Of a DNA stretch of 64,000 nucleotides, positions 27,292 through 36,450 are shown in pieces. The DNA is from Nitrospirales bacterium (lineage in GTDB: Bacteria > Nitrospirota > Nitrospiria > Nitrospirales > UBA8639): the NCBI GenBank assembly GCA_029261355.1, contig JAJDBM010000035.1:21542-85541 (forward strand), written 5' to 3'. The first letter of the stretch is position 1; every line of letters starts with the position of its first letter. The notes under the pieces were generated by a model. The model did no database searches, was not told the origin of the DNA, and worked only from the letters and a program-made list of their open reading frames with translations. The translations under genes and the position numbers were made by a program.

Positions 27292-28440
27292 TCAAGTTAA
27301 TTTATAGGTAAATGGGAGATTAACCGGCACAATAGATCGACCGACTATTGGATATTTTAAGGTAAGGGGAGAAGCCATTTTTACGGTGTTGACAGCCTCT
27401 TGATCCAACGTAGCATGGCCAGAGCTTTCGAGGACGTGAACATCCTGAATCTCACCATTGGACCGAATATACACTCTTAACATCACGGTTCCTTCCCATT
27501 TTTTCCTCTTCGCTCTCGATGGGTAACGCTTCAACTGTTTGACTTTTTCCATAAGAGAAGTGGCCACCCACTGATAATCAGTTGTAGCAGCTGGATCTTG
27601 CTTCACATCACGTGTCACGACAGACGGCTGAACTTTCGTGACGACCGCTTGTTGGATCACACGCCGTGGTGATGATTGAATTGAATGGGGCCTTGCCAGC
27701 ACAGAGGAAACAACCTGCGACGGAGTAACCTTTGGAGTCGCTACCTTCTGAGGACTAGGCGCAGACCGACTGATTGATCCAGTCACAATAGCTGGAATGT
27801 GTTTCAATTTCGGAGATTCTGTCTCCACATATTCAGTTGACTGTGTCGCAGTGTGTGTGACCACATCAACCTGTTGAACCGATACCTGTTTTGTCACTTG
27901 ACGATCAGTCACCATAGTCGGTTGGGGAAGAGCGGATACATCGCGTTGGAGTACTTTCGGTTGAGCCTGCGCTATCACCCGATGCGTCACTGGAGTCGTG
28001 GGGGCTTTCTTTTGGACGGGCTGTGTCACCGAAGTGGCGGAAGTCATCTGTTGAACAGGTCGAGTAACCGGCTGATGTTGTGTGACTGGGGTTTCGAAAG
28101 ATTTTGTTGTTTGCACAACCTGTTGTTCGATTGGTTTTCTCTCTAATCGTTGGGGCTTGACCCTTTCATGGCTGACTGGAGTCTGGACAACGGTCTGGCG
28201 TGTAAGTTTTTGTTGCGTTTTCTGCGTTTTCTGAATAGGCTGCGGTTGTTGGGTTGGTTGAGGTGCAGGCTTCAGAATCGACATGTTTAATCGAAAAGGC
28301 TCTGGCTTTTGGATCTCCAACACATTCGTCATCATAGACAATGCTACCGTTCCGAGTACCCCGTGAACCACAAAAGAAAGAGACCACCCATGAATGGACT
28401 CACGTCGTTTCGCCCAAAAAGCACGGAAGTCAGTCGTCAT
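27292..28440 (-). CDS. tonB: TonB energy-transducing protein
   Basis: The 382-aa protein has one N-terminal membrane helix (WSLSFVVHGVLGTVALSMM) and a long periplasmic Gln/Pro/Thr/Val-rich spacer (residues about 50-290). The C-terminal TonB domain (YPSRAKRKKWEGTVMLRVYI, then VLESSGHATLDQEAV) ends in PVNLPFTYKLT. The spacer is unusually full of short Q/V/T repeats instead of the usual Pro-Lys/Pro-Glu. The gene overlaps exbD by 4 bp (ATGA), so exbB-exbD-tonB is a coupled operon. It energises the receptor at 41552-44146. Confidence 0.92.
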   Translation of the reverse strand: MTTDFRAFWAKRRESIHGWSLSFVVHGVLGTVALSMMTNVLEIQKPEPFRLNMSILKPAPQPTQQPQPIQKTQKTQQKLTRQTVVQTPVSHERVKPQRLERKPIEQQVVQTTKSFETPVTQHQPVTRPVQQMTSATSVTQPVQKKAPTTPVTHRVIAQAQPKVLQRDVSALPQPTMVTDRQVTKQVSVQQVDVVTHTATQSTEYVETESPKLKHIPAIVTGSISRSAPSPQKVATPKVTPSQVVSSVLARPHSIQSSPRRVIQQAVVTKVQPSVVTRDVKQDPAATTDYQWVATSLMEKVKQLKRYPSRAKRKKWEGTVMLRVYIRSNGEIQDVHVLESSGHATLDQEAVNTVKMASPLTLKYPIVGRSIVPVNLPFTYKLT

Positions 28441-28811
28441 AACCTCACGACCTCGAGACTGACTTGATCATATCCTTCCCCACGTACTTCATCGACCACT
28501 TCAACAAATTGTTCCAAAATAGTCATGCGATCTGCCCGGACAACAACTAATGACTCTCGAGGAAATTCCAGTAACAAAGGAAGGAGTTGTTCCTTTGTAC
28601 AGAGTTGACCATTGATATATAACGTACCCTCTTGCTTTAGCGTAATGACTACAGGAGTTTCCTGACGATCACTCGCCTCCTCTGCCTTTGCTAAATTGAC
28701 AGGAATCTGCCCAGTGGTGATAAACGTGGCTGTCGTGAGCACAATCACCAAGAGCACAAGCATCACATCTACCAAGGGAATAACGTTTATTTCATTAAGT
28801 TCGCGTTCCAA
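28437..28811 (-). CDS. exbD: ExbD biopolymer transporter
   Basis: The 124-aa protein has the ExbD layout: short cytoplasmic start MERELNEINVIPLVDVMLVL, with the essential Asp at the start of the single membrane helix, then a periplasmic domain. It overlaps exbB at its start and tonB at its end. With ExbB it uses the proton motive force to drive TonB. Confidence 0.93.
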   Translation of the reverse strand: MERELNEINVIPLVDVMLVLLVIVLTTATFITTGQIPVNLAKAEEASDRQETPVVITLKQEGTLYINGQLCTKEQLLPLLLEFPRESLVVVRADRMTILEQFVEVVDEVRGEGYDQVSLEVVRL

Positions 28812-29226
28812 ATTGATCTTCCCATTGATGTGTTAATTCCGTGACGCGACGTCTCAACCCATTATTGAGTACGACACACGGAATTGCCACGAGTAACCCC
28901 ATCGCCGTGGCTTTGAGCGCCAAACTCAGTCCAACCATAATGACACTTACGGCAATCGTTTTTGATGTACCCATAGTTTGAAACGTCAGCATAATGCCAA
29001 GCACCGTACCCAATAACCCAATGTACGGAGCATTGGCGGCCACCGTTCCAATCACAACCAAGCGTTCCGTTAAGGCGATTTCAAGTTTTTTCAGAGAAGC
29101 AAATTGCGCAAGATCAATGCGGCGGTAAAACATCCACCGTTCAATGGCAATGGCAAATGCCCACAGACTCAGAAGACCCAATAAGCCGATCACACCATAG
29201 TCAATCAATTCTTTCAGATTATCCAC
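28795..29226 (-). CDS. exbB: ExbB / MotA-TolQ-type proton channel
   Basis: The 143-aa protein has three membrane helices, including the conserved NAPYIGLLGTVLGIMLTFQT and a third helix LALKATAMGLLVAIPCVVLN. It is the short form of ExbB. It is the first gene of the exbB-exbD-tonB operon. Two copies of the ECF-like promoter motif lie about 140 and 260 bp upstream. Confidence 0.93.
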   Translation of the reverse strand: MDNLKELIDYGVIGLLGLLSLWAFAIAIERWMFYRRIDLAQFASLKKLEIALTERLVVIGTVAANAPYIGLLGTVLGIMLTFQTMGTSKTIAVSVIMVGLSLALKATAMGLLVAIPCVVLNNGLRRRVTELTHQWEDQFGTRT

Positions 29227-29363
29227 AACGACAAGTCCTTTTATGAAAGTCTAAGCAGCCATCATCACTGACGATCACACAGAATAAAAATTATCAGTCG
29301 TATGAGGTGTCTGGAAGTAGATTCTTCAATAAAGACACACACCACCCCACGCCCAGTCTCTCA

Positions 29364-29394
29364 TAAGACGAACGAGAAACAGCTTTCCCCACCT
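29364..29394 (-). promoter_or_regulatory. ECF-type promoter motif, exbB proximal copy
   Basis: On the minus strand it reads AGGTGGGG, 16 nt, CGTCTTA. It is the nearest of the two copies to exbB (start 29226). The same two blocks at nearly the same spacing precede six other positions in this locus. Confidence 0.65.
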
Positions 29395-29485
29395 TTAGGT
29401 AAGAAATTTATTAATCAGCTGTATATGGAGTCTGGATGTGGATACTTGGATATGGACACACACCACCCCTACGCCCCGTCTCTCA

Positions 29486-29516
29486 TAAGACGAACGGAAA
29501 ACAATTTCCCCCACCT
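29486..29516 (-). promoter_or_regulatory. ECF-type promoter motif, exbB distal copy
   Basis: On the minus strand it reads AGGTGGGG, 16 nt, CGTCTTA. It lies in the second unit of the tandem duplication, with the same downstream context as the proximal copy. Confidence 0.6.
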
Positions 29517-29539
29517 CGACGAAAATATTTTTTAATCAG

Positions 29540-29953
29540 TGTGACGGAAATAAGAACTGGCAACTAATCAGTCACATTCCCTAAATTCCTGTAATAATTG
29601 GGAGAAATGGATTGATGGGTGGCTTCTGAATAAAGCAAAATCAATAGTTGCAGACATGAGAAGTTTTGTCATATTGCGGGGTGGCATTGCCCACTGGAAA
29701 CCATTCTGGGGGGTTACAGAATTGAAGGCAACTTCTGTGAGACAGGGGGTAAATGTAAGGGTTAAGGCCGGAGAATGAGTTGTTCTGAATACACACATCC
29801 CTCTTCTACGAATTCCTCACATTTCATTGAGTTTTGAGTCTCATTTTTATTCCTTTCTTCAGGAAATTCAAAGATAATCTAGGTTGTTTATTCCTGTGTT
29901 GAGGGGAAAACTATTGAATACCCATTTTTTTATGAATCGAGAACCCTACCTGA
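29540..29953. other. Intergenic, nothing recognised
   Basis: This 410-bp stretch upstream of the exbB promoter region has no gene I can support. An open minus-strand frame at 29568-29798 has no coding character. Confidence 0.4.
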
Positions 29954-30094
29954 ATGAGAAGGGTGAGAGAAATGGAAGTCTCGATCGAAACACGGGCCTA
30001 TCAATTGATCTGGTCTCTATCACAAGATCGGCATGAGAATGAGGAAGATACTTGCCGAAGGTTTGCCACTTGGCGAATAAGTCAAAGTGGGTAA
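29954..30094 (+). CDS. Small DNA-binding-like protein (40-46 aa)
   Basis: A plus-strand frame from ATG 29954 (or ATG 29972, with AAGGG upstream) reads MEVSIETRAYQLIWSLSQDR and ends in TAA at 30094. The pattern of a short strand followed by a helix resembles the N-terminal domain of SeqA-like or ribbon-helix-helix proteins, though the second helix looks short. It is the only plus-strand candidate gene in the siderophore locus and is convergent with the lipoprotein gene. Confidence 0.35.
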   Translation: MRRVREMEVSIETRAYQLIWSLSQDRHENEEDTCRRFATWRISQSG

Positions 30095-31120
30095 CTACGG
30101 CGTAGATCGATTTTTGCGAAAGGCCAGCACGAGCTCAAGTAAGTCTTGAATAATCTGCTTGGCTTCGTCATTGCCAAGCGGCCGAGTTTGGTAATCATCA
30201 CCTTTGGTCACATCTTCACGACGAAGTCTGCCGTAAAGGAGACTGCTTTTGGAGAGATAATTCTTGACCTCTTCTAAGAGCTCTTCAGGTGTCAAGCCGA
30301 ATGCGGACATCAACGCAACATCATAACTTGATCCGTTATTCAACAGATCGAGGTACCTTTCAAGTTTAACGAAGTTTTGTGTATTATCACCATAAAAAAA
30401 GTAATGCATCAAAGCCCATGCTTGGGAATGGGCGTGAGTGTCCCTGTCCTTATGATCATAATCTGTCTGATCCGAAATGAACGTGTCCATTGGAATCCAC
30501 TTAGCCTGTTGCTCCATGTACCGCCACCTGCCCCGTTCGGGTTCTCCAAACTTAATATCCCCATCAACGAATTGGAAGGTTTCAGCCATGGTGGCTAAAC
30601 CTTCGTTGTACCAACGCGGAATATTATGAGGACTTTTAGAGATCAAATAATGGATATATTCATGGTAAATTGTCGAAAATTGAGAAACGCCACGGCCATC
30701 GGCCGGCAATGCAATAAAATTCATTTCCGGAATAAAATATCCAGCCATGTTTTTTGATGGTTGAAAAGGAGCATAAGACCTGCGATTCTTGAAAAGGTAG
30801 ACCCTAACTGGCCTTTTCTCCACAAACGGAGGAATTGTTGTGATTGTTAACGCTACCGCACGGAAGACTTCAAGCTTAGTGGCAATATCTAGGGCTTCTT
30901 GCTCCTCAGCATTTGTATAAAAAGTAAAGTTTGTTGTTTGAATCTCCTGCCATTCTTCTAGATTGGCAAAAGGATGGAGGGGAGCACATCCTGTTACTAA
31001 CAGGAGGCAACACAACAGGCTCAGACTCAAAGCCAAGTCTTTACCCCAGCGCCCTCGCGCAGCGATTGCGAAGATATATCCGATGTAACAGGTCGACCGA
31101 GAATTTTGAAAATATGTCAC
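30095..31120 (-). CDS. Lipoprotein zinc metallopeptidase, DUF1570/peptidase MA-like
   Basis: A lipoprotein signal with lipobox LLVTGC is present (about residue 45 from the first Met, so the true start is probably downstream of the annotated one). The mature protein has the HEXXH gluzincin motif in YHEYIHYLISK (HEYIH), followed by IPRWYNEGLATM, whose NEG glutamate is the third zinc ligand of this class. DUF1570-type peptidases share this layout. The neighbouring gene 31323-32309 is a clear paralogue. It would be membrane-anchored in the periplasm. No link to siderophore processing is known to me; the position alone suggests one. Confidence 0.8.
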   Translation of the reverse strand: MTYFQNSRSTCYIGYIFAIAARGRWGKDLALSLSLLCCLLLVTGCAPLHPFANLEEWQEIQTTNFTFYTNAEEQEALDIATKLEVFRAVALTITTIPPFVEKRPVRVYLFKNRRSYAPFQPSKNMAGYFIPEMNFIALPADGRGVSQFSTIYHEYIHYLISKSPHNIPRWYNEGLATMAETFQFVDGDIKFGEPERGRWRYMEQQAKWIPMDTFISDQTDYDHKDRDTHAHSQAWALMHYFFYGDNTQNFVKLERYLDLLNNGSSYDVALMSAFGLTPEELLEEVKNYLSKSSLLYGRLRREDVTKGDDYQTRPLGNDEAKQIIQDLLELVLAFRKNRSTP

Positions 31121-31322
31121 TGCAGTCTCCTAAAAAAAACAGCTGCCAGAGATATGTCTTATATTCAGGAATATCATTTTCTTTTCAGCCTTTAGATGAT
31201 AATACATAAATAGACGTTGCAAGACCTCCTCGCTCACAGACCTCTGAACTGTTACATTTCTTCCTGGATTACAAGGCCCCATCTCTCCGATTCGTCCAGG
31301 TTCCATTCAATCCACCGGAGGT

Positions 31323-32309
31323 CTACCAGATGGAACCTCTGTAGCGAGCGGGTTCAATCCGGTCGAGTAAGTCTTGGAGAATCTGTTTGGCTTGATCTAT
31401 TTTAAGGGGCCGGCTTTGATAATGATCGTCTATGGAGATGTCTTTCAACCACATCAGGGAGTACTGTAGCTGTTTCTGAGCCAGATACCGTTTCACCTCT
31501 TGTAACAACTCTCCGGGGGTGAGCCCGAATGCGGAAAGCAAGGCCCCTTTAAAATGCATACCATTATTCACATGATAGAGGTACTGCCCTAGCTTATCGA
31601 AATTCTGGTCACCACCATAGAAAAAATAATGCATGAGAGCCCAGGCTTGCGAATGCGCATCGGTATATCCGATTTGATGATGATAACTCATCCGATCTGA
31701 GAGGAAGAGATCCATCGGAATCCAGTCGGCTCGACCGCCCATCATCCACCATCTAACCCGATCGGCTTCTCCGAAAAACAACGCGCCATCCGCGAATTTG
31801 AAGGTTTCAAACATAGTGGCTAATCCTTCGTTATACCAACCCGGAATGATGTGAGAATTTTTTGAGAGCAAATAATGGATATATTCATGATAAATAATCG
31901 AAAACTGGGAGATGGGATTGAAGGTATCCACGTATAACGCGATATCATTGTGTTCCCTCAGAAAATACCCTGCAACCTTTTCTGTCGGTCGAAACGGAGA
32001 AAACGCATCTTCGTCCTTGAAGAGATAGACCCGAATAGGGTTCTTCTCTACAAACGGCGGAATCGTGAGGATTTTTCGGGCGACAGCACGAAATACTTCA
32101 AACTTTTTGGCGAGGGGCAGTGCGTCCTCCTCCTCAGCATTCGTGAAAAATATAAAGTTTTCAGTCTGGATTTCCTGCCACTCAACCAGGTTCTGAAAAG
32201 GATCGACCGTTGCACAGCCACTCAGGAAAAGAAGACAGCAGATCATATGTATTTGGAGCAAAGACAATATGTCACGTTGACGTGTTGGGATACGTGCATT
32301 CATTCTCAT
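31323..32309 (-). CDS. Lipoprotein zinc metallopeptidase, paralogue
   Basis: The protein closely resembles the adjacent gene along its whole length: lipobox LLFLSGC, NLVEWQEIQTENFIFFTNAE, HEYIH in IIYHEYIHYLLSKNS, IPGWYNEGLATM and DAHSQAWALMHYFFYG. All zinc ligands are present. It is a tandem duplicate, separated by about 200 bp from its copy. Function as for the neighbour: a predicted periplasmic lipoprotein peptidase, substrate unknown. Confidence 0.82.
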   Translation of the reverse strand: MRMNARIPTRQRDILSLLQIHMICCLLFLSGCATVDPFQNLVEWQEIQTENFIFFTNAEEEDALPLAKKFEVFRAVARKILTIPPFVEKNPIRVYLFKDEDAFSPFRPTEKVAGYFLREHNDIALYVDTFNPISQFSIIYHEYIHYLLSKNSHIIPGWYNEGLATMFETFKFADGALFFGEADRVRWWMMGGRADWIPMDLFLSDRMSYHHQIGYTDAHSQAWALMHYFFYGGDQNFDKLGQYLYHVNNGMHFKGALLSAFGLTPGELLQEVKRYLAQKQLQYSLMWLKDISIDDHYQSRPLKIDQAKQILQDLLDRIEPARYRGSIW

Positions 32310-32546
32310 AAGACTTCCTCACCCTCGGGTCATCACTCCTCCTCCCCCAGAACATTCGGTAACATGCACAGGCTATTCGAGCATTTGAGGTTCTCTTCTC
32401 GTTGTTGGAGGCGTTGAGGGGAATGTAGGATTTTCGGAGAAAGTAGCGTGCAGATTACGAAATACTCGAAGGATAAGAATCGTTGGCGATCATTAAGTGC
32501 CCATGATTGCGTTGACGCCGTCCATCATTTCCAAATATTCCTTATA

Positions 32547-33623
32547 TTATTCTTTTGCGGCAATTCGAAATATATCTCCTTCGCCTATTCCGTCTTTGAT
32601 TTCAACAACGAGACCATTTGAAAGACCAAGACTCAGCGGGCGATCTTCGAACACACCCGCCCCCACTTCAACGCGGACAAATGGCTCACTATCCTCAAAC
32701 GTGAGATAGCGCTCAGGAATGGCTAAAACCTGCTCTCGACGGTCGACCACAATTTCTGCCACAGCGCTATAGCCCGCCCGGACAAAAATATCTGCACTCA
32801 GACTCAAACTACTTCGGACTTCGAAGGTAATTCGTCCATCTTTCACGGTCGCCTTTGGCGAAATGAATTCAATCGCTCCCGTGAAGACAGAATCCGGAAA
32901 AGCCCCCACCGTTAGCGTCGTCGGGATACCAAGCGACAGCATTCCCGCATCGGGTTCGTCAACTTGTCCTTTAAAAACCAAATCAGCCATATCGGCAATT
33001 GTCACAATCGTTGTGCCCTCATTAAACGTGTTGGATTCGATCACAAAGGTCCCCAATTCGACCGTGCGCTCAAGTACCAGCCCACTGACAGTGGCCCGGA
33101 CCTCTGAAGCGCTGCGTGATAATTCAGTGGAAGCACCAGACTTCACAATTTCCAAGTTTCGTTGAGCCGTGGCAAGACTTTGCCGGGAAAGCTTCAGCGC
33201 CATTTGAGACTGCTCAAATTCAACTTGAGGTAAAAACCCTTCCTTAAATAATTGGTTGGTACGGGTGTAATCTCGTTGCTGATATTGATAACGAATCCGT
33301 GCATCCCGGAGCGTACCTTCTGCAGCACTCACATCAATCGGGTCTGGATAGGGTTGTATAAGGGCAATTGGATCATTTTTTTTAATCGCATCACCCGGCT
33401 TCACGTAAATAGCATGGATAACTCCAGAAATTTGAGGCTTGATCAAGACTTGCTTTCGAGGTGTGATCGTTCCATTGGCAATAATTGTTTTATCAATATC
33501 GGTGCGAAACGGTGTGGCCGTCTGGTAGTCGTCAGCAGTCCTTGCAGATCGCGTATAAAGAAAGTAGCCCGACACAGAAGTGAAAATGAGAACTAGCACG
33601 ATAGGAAATACGATTCTTAACAC
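32547..33623 (-). CDS. Periplasmic adaptor (HlyD/MacA-type membrane fusion protein)
   Basis: One N-terminal membrane anchor (IVFPIVLVLIFTSVSGYFLY) is followed by the biotinyl-lipoyl-like block PQISGVIHAIYVKPGDAIKK, a coiled coil (residues about 100-165), the second lipoyl half (TVSGLVLERTVELGTFV) and a beta-barrel domain. The length (358 aa) is typical. It links an inner-membrane ABC permease to a TolC channel. The gene lies about 60 bp after the permease gene and is likely cotranscribed with it. Confidence 0.9.
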   Translation of the reverse strand: MLRIVFPIVLVLIFTSVSGYFLYTRSARTADDYQTATPFRTDIDKTIIANGTITPRKQVLIKPQISGVIHAIYVKPGDAIKKNDPIALIQPYPDPIDVSAAEGTLRDARIRYQYQQRDYTRTNQLFKEGFLPQVEFEQSQMALKLSRQSLATAQRNLEIVKSGASTELSRSASEVRATVSGLVLERTVELGTFVIESNTFNEGTTIVTIADMADLVFKGQVDEPDAGMLSLGIPTTLTVGAFPDSVFTGAIEFISPKATVKDGRITFEVRSSLSLSADIFVRAGYSAVAEIVVDRREQVLAIPERYLTFEDSEPFVRVEVGAGVFEDRPLSLGLSNGLVVEIKDGIGEGDIFRIAAKE

Positions 33624-33683
33624 ATCCGTCCTTTTGGATTTCTCTGTAGTCGAATGTACAACCTTGCCTCCATGTTCATTTAC

Positions 33684-34922
33684 TTACTCATTCCGTAGAG
33701 CCCCAATGATATTGATACTTGCAGCTTGTTGTGCGGGAATATACCCAGCTCCAACGCCACCGAGCACAAGAGCCATGAGCGCCCCCAGCGCCACTTCAAG
33801 ATCAACTTCAGGATCTCGGAAGTAGGCTAACTCGACTCCAAACGAACGAATAAATTCAACAATGATAACTCCGACAACCAATCCCAGGTACCCAGAGGAG
33901 AGCGTCAGAAGTAAAGATTCGGACAAAATCATGGTCAAAATTTTACGAGGTGTTGCACCAACGGCCTTACGTATTCCAATTTCTCGCGTTCGCTCCTTCA
34001 CCGTGATGAACATCACATTCGTCACCCCAATGAGGCCAGCACAGAGTGTACCCATACCGACGATTCCCACAAATAGATGAATCCCATAAAAAAGGGCTTG
34101 AAATTTCTGAAAATGCTCGAGAACATTCTCGACATACACCGCCGAATAATCAGTCACGGCAAAACGGTGTCGTGCGGCTAATATTGTTCGAATCCGCTGA
34201 TCAAAATCGTATCCATGGAAACCATCTTTGACAGTAAAAATTATATACGTAACAACTGGATTCGGATGAAACGAATGCAGATACGCTGTATACGGGATAT
34301 AGATCCGACGTAGTTCGCCTTCTCCACCAACATCGGTAAAGGTTCCAACGACGAGAAAATTGGTGCCGTGAATGTCTATGCGCTGCCCAATCGGATTGCT
34401 ATGCTCGCCAAAGAGAAGCTGAGCCACACGGGAGCCAATGACGGCAACTCGCCTCGACTCAGATATATCCAGTTGATTCATAAGACGACCGTCAAGCAAC
34501 TGCGTTCGTTCAACCATCTGGTTCCCAGGTGCAATGCCCCAAATGGGAAAGGCTCCACTCTGACGTTGAAAGGTCACAGGCTCTGTCGTGTCGAGTCGGA
34601 TCCGAGGCGTAAGATTTTCAATACCAGGGAGACCGGAACGGAGAAGCTCAAGGTCCCTAATGGTTAAGCGTATTCGTCGACCTGGCGTCAACCCTTCGAA
34701 TGGCACTGATGTCTTCCCGCCCTCGACCCACACACTATTGAATGCATCATCCTTAAAAATTTGTGTCACACCACGCTCCAAACCCTTGCCGACACCGAGA
34801 AGCAGCACAACCATAAAAATGCCCCAGAAAACCCCAAAGGCTGTCAGAAAGGTTCGGAGTTTGTGTCGACGCAAACTCTGGAAGATATCGTCCCAGTGAT
34901 CAGTAAATCCCACCACGGACAC
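33684..34922 (-). CDS. ABC transporter permease, MacB/FtsX type
   Basis: The 412-aa protein has the MacB layout: an N-terminal membrane helix (LRTFLTAFGVFWGIFMVVLL), a large periplasmic MacB_PCD domain (about 50-280) and a C-terminal FtsX domain with three helices including KERTREIGIRKAVGATPRKI, ending with IPAQQAASINIIGALRNE. Unlike MacB proper, the ATPase is on a separate gene (25613-26282). With the adaptor and TolC it forms a tripartite exporter, most likely for the siderophore (as PvdRT-OpmQ does for pyoverdine). A copy of the ECF-like motif is 237 bp upstream. Confidence 0.9.
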   Translation of the reverse strand: MSVVGFTDHWDDIFQSLRRHKLRTFLTAFGVFWGIFMVVLLLGVGKGLERGVTQIFKDDAFNSVWVEGGKTSVPFEGLTPGRRIRLTIRDLELLRSGLPGIENLTPRIRLDTTEPVTFQRQSGAFPIWGIAPGNQMVERTQLLDGRLMNQLDISESRRVAVIGSRVAQLLFGEHSNPIGQRIDIHGTNFLVVGTFTDVGGEGELRRIYIPYTAYLHSFHPNPVVTYIIFTVKDGFHGYDFDQRIRTILAARHRFAVTDYSAVYVENVLEHFQKFQALFYGIHLFVGIVGMGTLCAGLIGVTNVMFITVKERTREIGIRKAVGATPRKILTMILSESLLLTLSSGYLGLVVGVIIVEFIRSFGVELAYFRDPEVDLEVALGALMALVLGGVGAGYIPAQQAASINIIGALRNE

Positions 34923-35158
34923 AGGTCGTGTATTTCCCTTGACTAAGGATTAAAAGTTTCCCAAAAAGTGAAATTCCAAATACTTTTAAAAATCTAGAAC
35001 GCACGGTGCTACAAACTCAATATGTCTTCTCACCATATTGCAGATGTGTGAATCACGGAGTATTGAAATAGAGTCTCAATTTTTGGACTTCGAAATGGTG
35101 TATCTTAACCTTCAATAGTTTCACTAGGAATATTGAGACAACAAACGTACCCATAAAA

Positions 35159-35189
35159 TAAGACGAATGAAACAAAGAAACCCTACCCT
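35159..35189 (-). promoter_or_regulatory. ECF-type promoter motif upstream of the export operon
   Basis: On the minus strand it reads AGGGTAGGG, 15 nt, CGTCTTA. It lies 237 bp before the permease ATG. The -35-like block has one deviation (A for G) from the other copies. Confidence 0.55.
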
Positions 35190-35758
35190 GTCCAAAGAAA
35201 AAAAATTTGTGATGAGAGGAATCATTCTGGATCTTATCAGAGAATTTCTGTACTATTTGGTCACGGGAAACCCTACAAACAATAACGTTTGACATAACCA
35301 TGAACTACTTCAATCTACCCTAGGGACTATCAAGCTCGTGGTGCACCCGATATTTGAAAGGGAGAACAGGCCTTTAGGTAAAAATGGGTAACAAATGACC
35401 TGCGATGTCTGAGATTCAAGAAGTGATGAAAATTGTTGTTGATTTGACGCGTTTTCTAGCAGGGAAAGTAAACCACAAAGAAAGAATGCCACGATCACAT
35501 TGACACTCAGCACAATGGCCTCAAGCTAGCCAGGCAATCGTCGATCGAACCGGGAAGGTCGACTTTCTGAGTTGCAGGTTACCCTGTACGGCTACGACAA
35601 ATACACTATCGCTCATTAACCCGGCCTTACTGACGGGATGCAAAAATCATCTCTACGCAAGAAAATAAACGCTTTTTAATAGCTATTGATCGAAACAAAG
35701 TCTAAAAGCTATAAGCCGCAGACTCATTTACTTTCCAATAACGTCTTTTTCTTTTCAA
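35190..35758. other. Intergenic, nothing recognised
   Basis: This AT-rich gap lies between the cysC gene and the export operon promoter. Open frames at 35310-35513 and 35053-35301 (minus) have no recognisable domain or RBS. Confidence 0.4.
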
Positions 35759-36316
35759 CTACCACCGTGAAAGTTGGGGTAGCAAATAGTTGGAGTGTAA
35801 ATGACCGACAATTTTTTCCAGGCTTTGTTGAGGAAAATCCTGGTTGGTATCGACAATAACTTCAGGCTTTCGAGGGTCTTCATATGGATCTGACACGCCC
35901 GTGAAATGCATAATTTCTCCTCGGTGTGCTTTGGCATACAGTCCTTTAGGATCTCGTTCCGCGCAGACTGATAAGGGACACCGAACAAACACCTCTACAA
36001 AGTTCCCAATTTCGTCACGCGCAGCCTGTCTCGAATTCGCATACGGAGAAATCGCCGCCACAATCGCCACACCTCCCAGTCGGGTCACGATCCCGGCCAC
36101 ATACGCAATGCGACGAACATTTTCTTCTCGATCCTCACGGGTAAACCCCAGCCCCTTCGTGAGATGTCGCCGCATCTCATCTCCATCAAACAACTCCACT
36201 GGGAACCCTTGTTGCTTGATTTCTCTTTCTAAGGACTTCGCAAGGGTTGTTTTCCCTGCCCCAGGAAGACCTGTGAACCAAACGGTGAATCCACTATTGT
36301 TTAGCAATCCCCTCAT
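35759..36316 (-). CDS. cysC: Adenylylsulfate (APS) kinase
   Basis: The 185-aa protein has Walker A GLPGAGKTT, the LFDGDEMRRHL substrate segment, GFTREDREENVRRIAYVA, and FTGVSDPYEDPRKPEVIVDT near the end, all diagnostic for CysC. It phosphorylates APS to PAPS, the sulfate donor for sulfotransferases. It lies downstream of a sulfotransferase gene on the same strand (134-bp gap), and the pair probably works together. No ATP sulfurylase (cysDN or sat) is in the window. Confidence 0.95.
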   Translation of the reverse strand: MRGLLNNSGFTVWFTGLPGAGKTTLAKSLEREIKQQGFPVELFDGDEMRRHLTKGLGFTREDREENVRRIAYVAGIVTRLGGVAIVAAISPYANSRQAARDEIGNFVEVFVRCPLSVCAERDPKGLYAKAHRGEIMHFTGVSDPYEDPRKPEVIVDTNQDFPQQSLEKIVGHLHSNYLLPQLSRW

Positions 36317-36450
36317 CTCCTCCTAGACTTTAGTCCAAAAAAGTGATCTGGAGAAAACGTATACGGTGACAAACGCGCATATTTTATCGAGGCTTAAGTA
36401 TCTTTCTTGGAATAGTCCACGAAAGGCTTAGATTGAGGATTCTCAAGATA

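Larger units (their letters stand above)
29292..29532. repeat. Imperfect 121-bp tandem duplication upstream of exbB
   Basis: Two units (about 29292-29411 and 29412-29532) start with T(T/A)ATCAG and share the blocks TCTGGA.GT.GAT.CTT, GACACACACCACCCC, CTCTCATAAGACGAACG and CCCCACCT in the same order. A third ATCAG follows at 29535. Each unit carries one copy of the promoter-like motif. Confidence 0.85.

Noticed and set aside
32300..32350. Possible extra copy of the ECF-type motif before the 328-aa lipoprotein gene
   Set aside because: TAAGACT is present on the plus strand but no CCCCACCT-like block follows at the right distance, and it overlaps the start of the gene.
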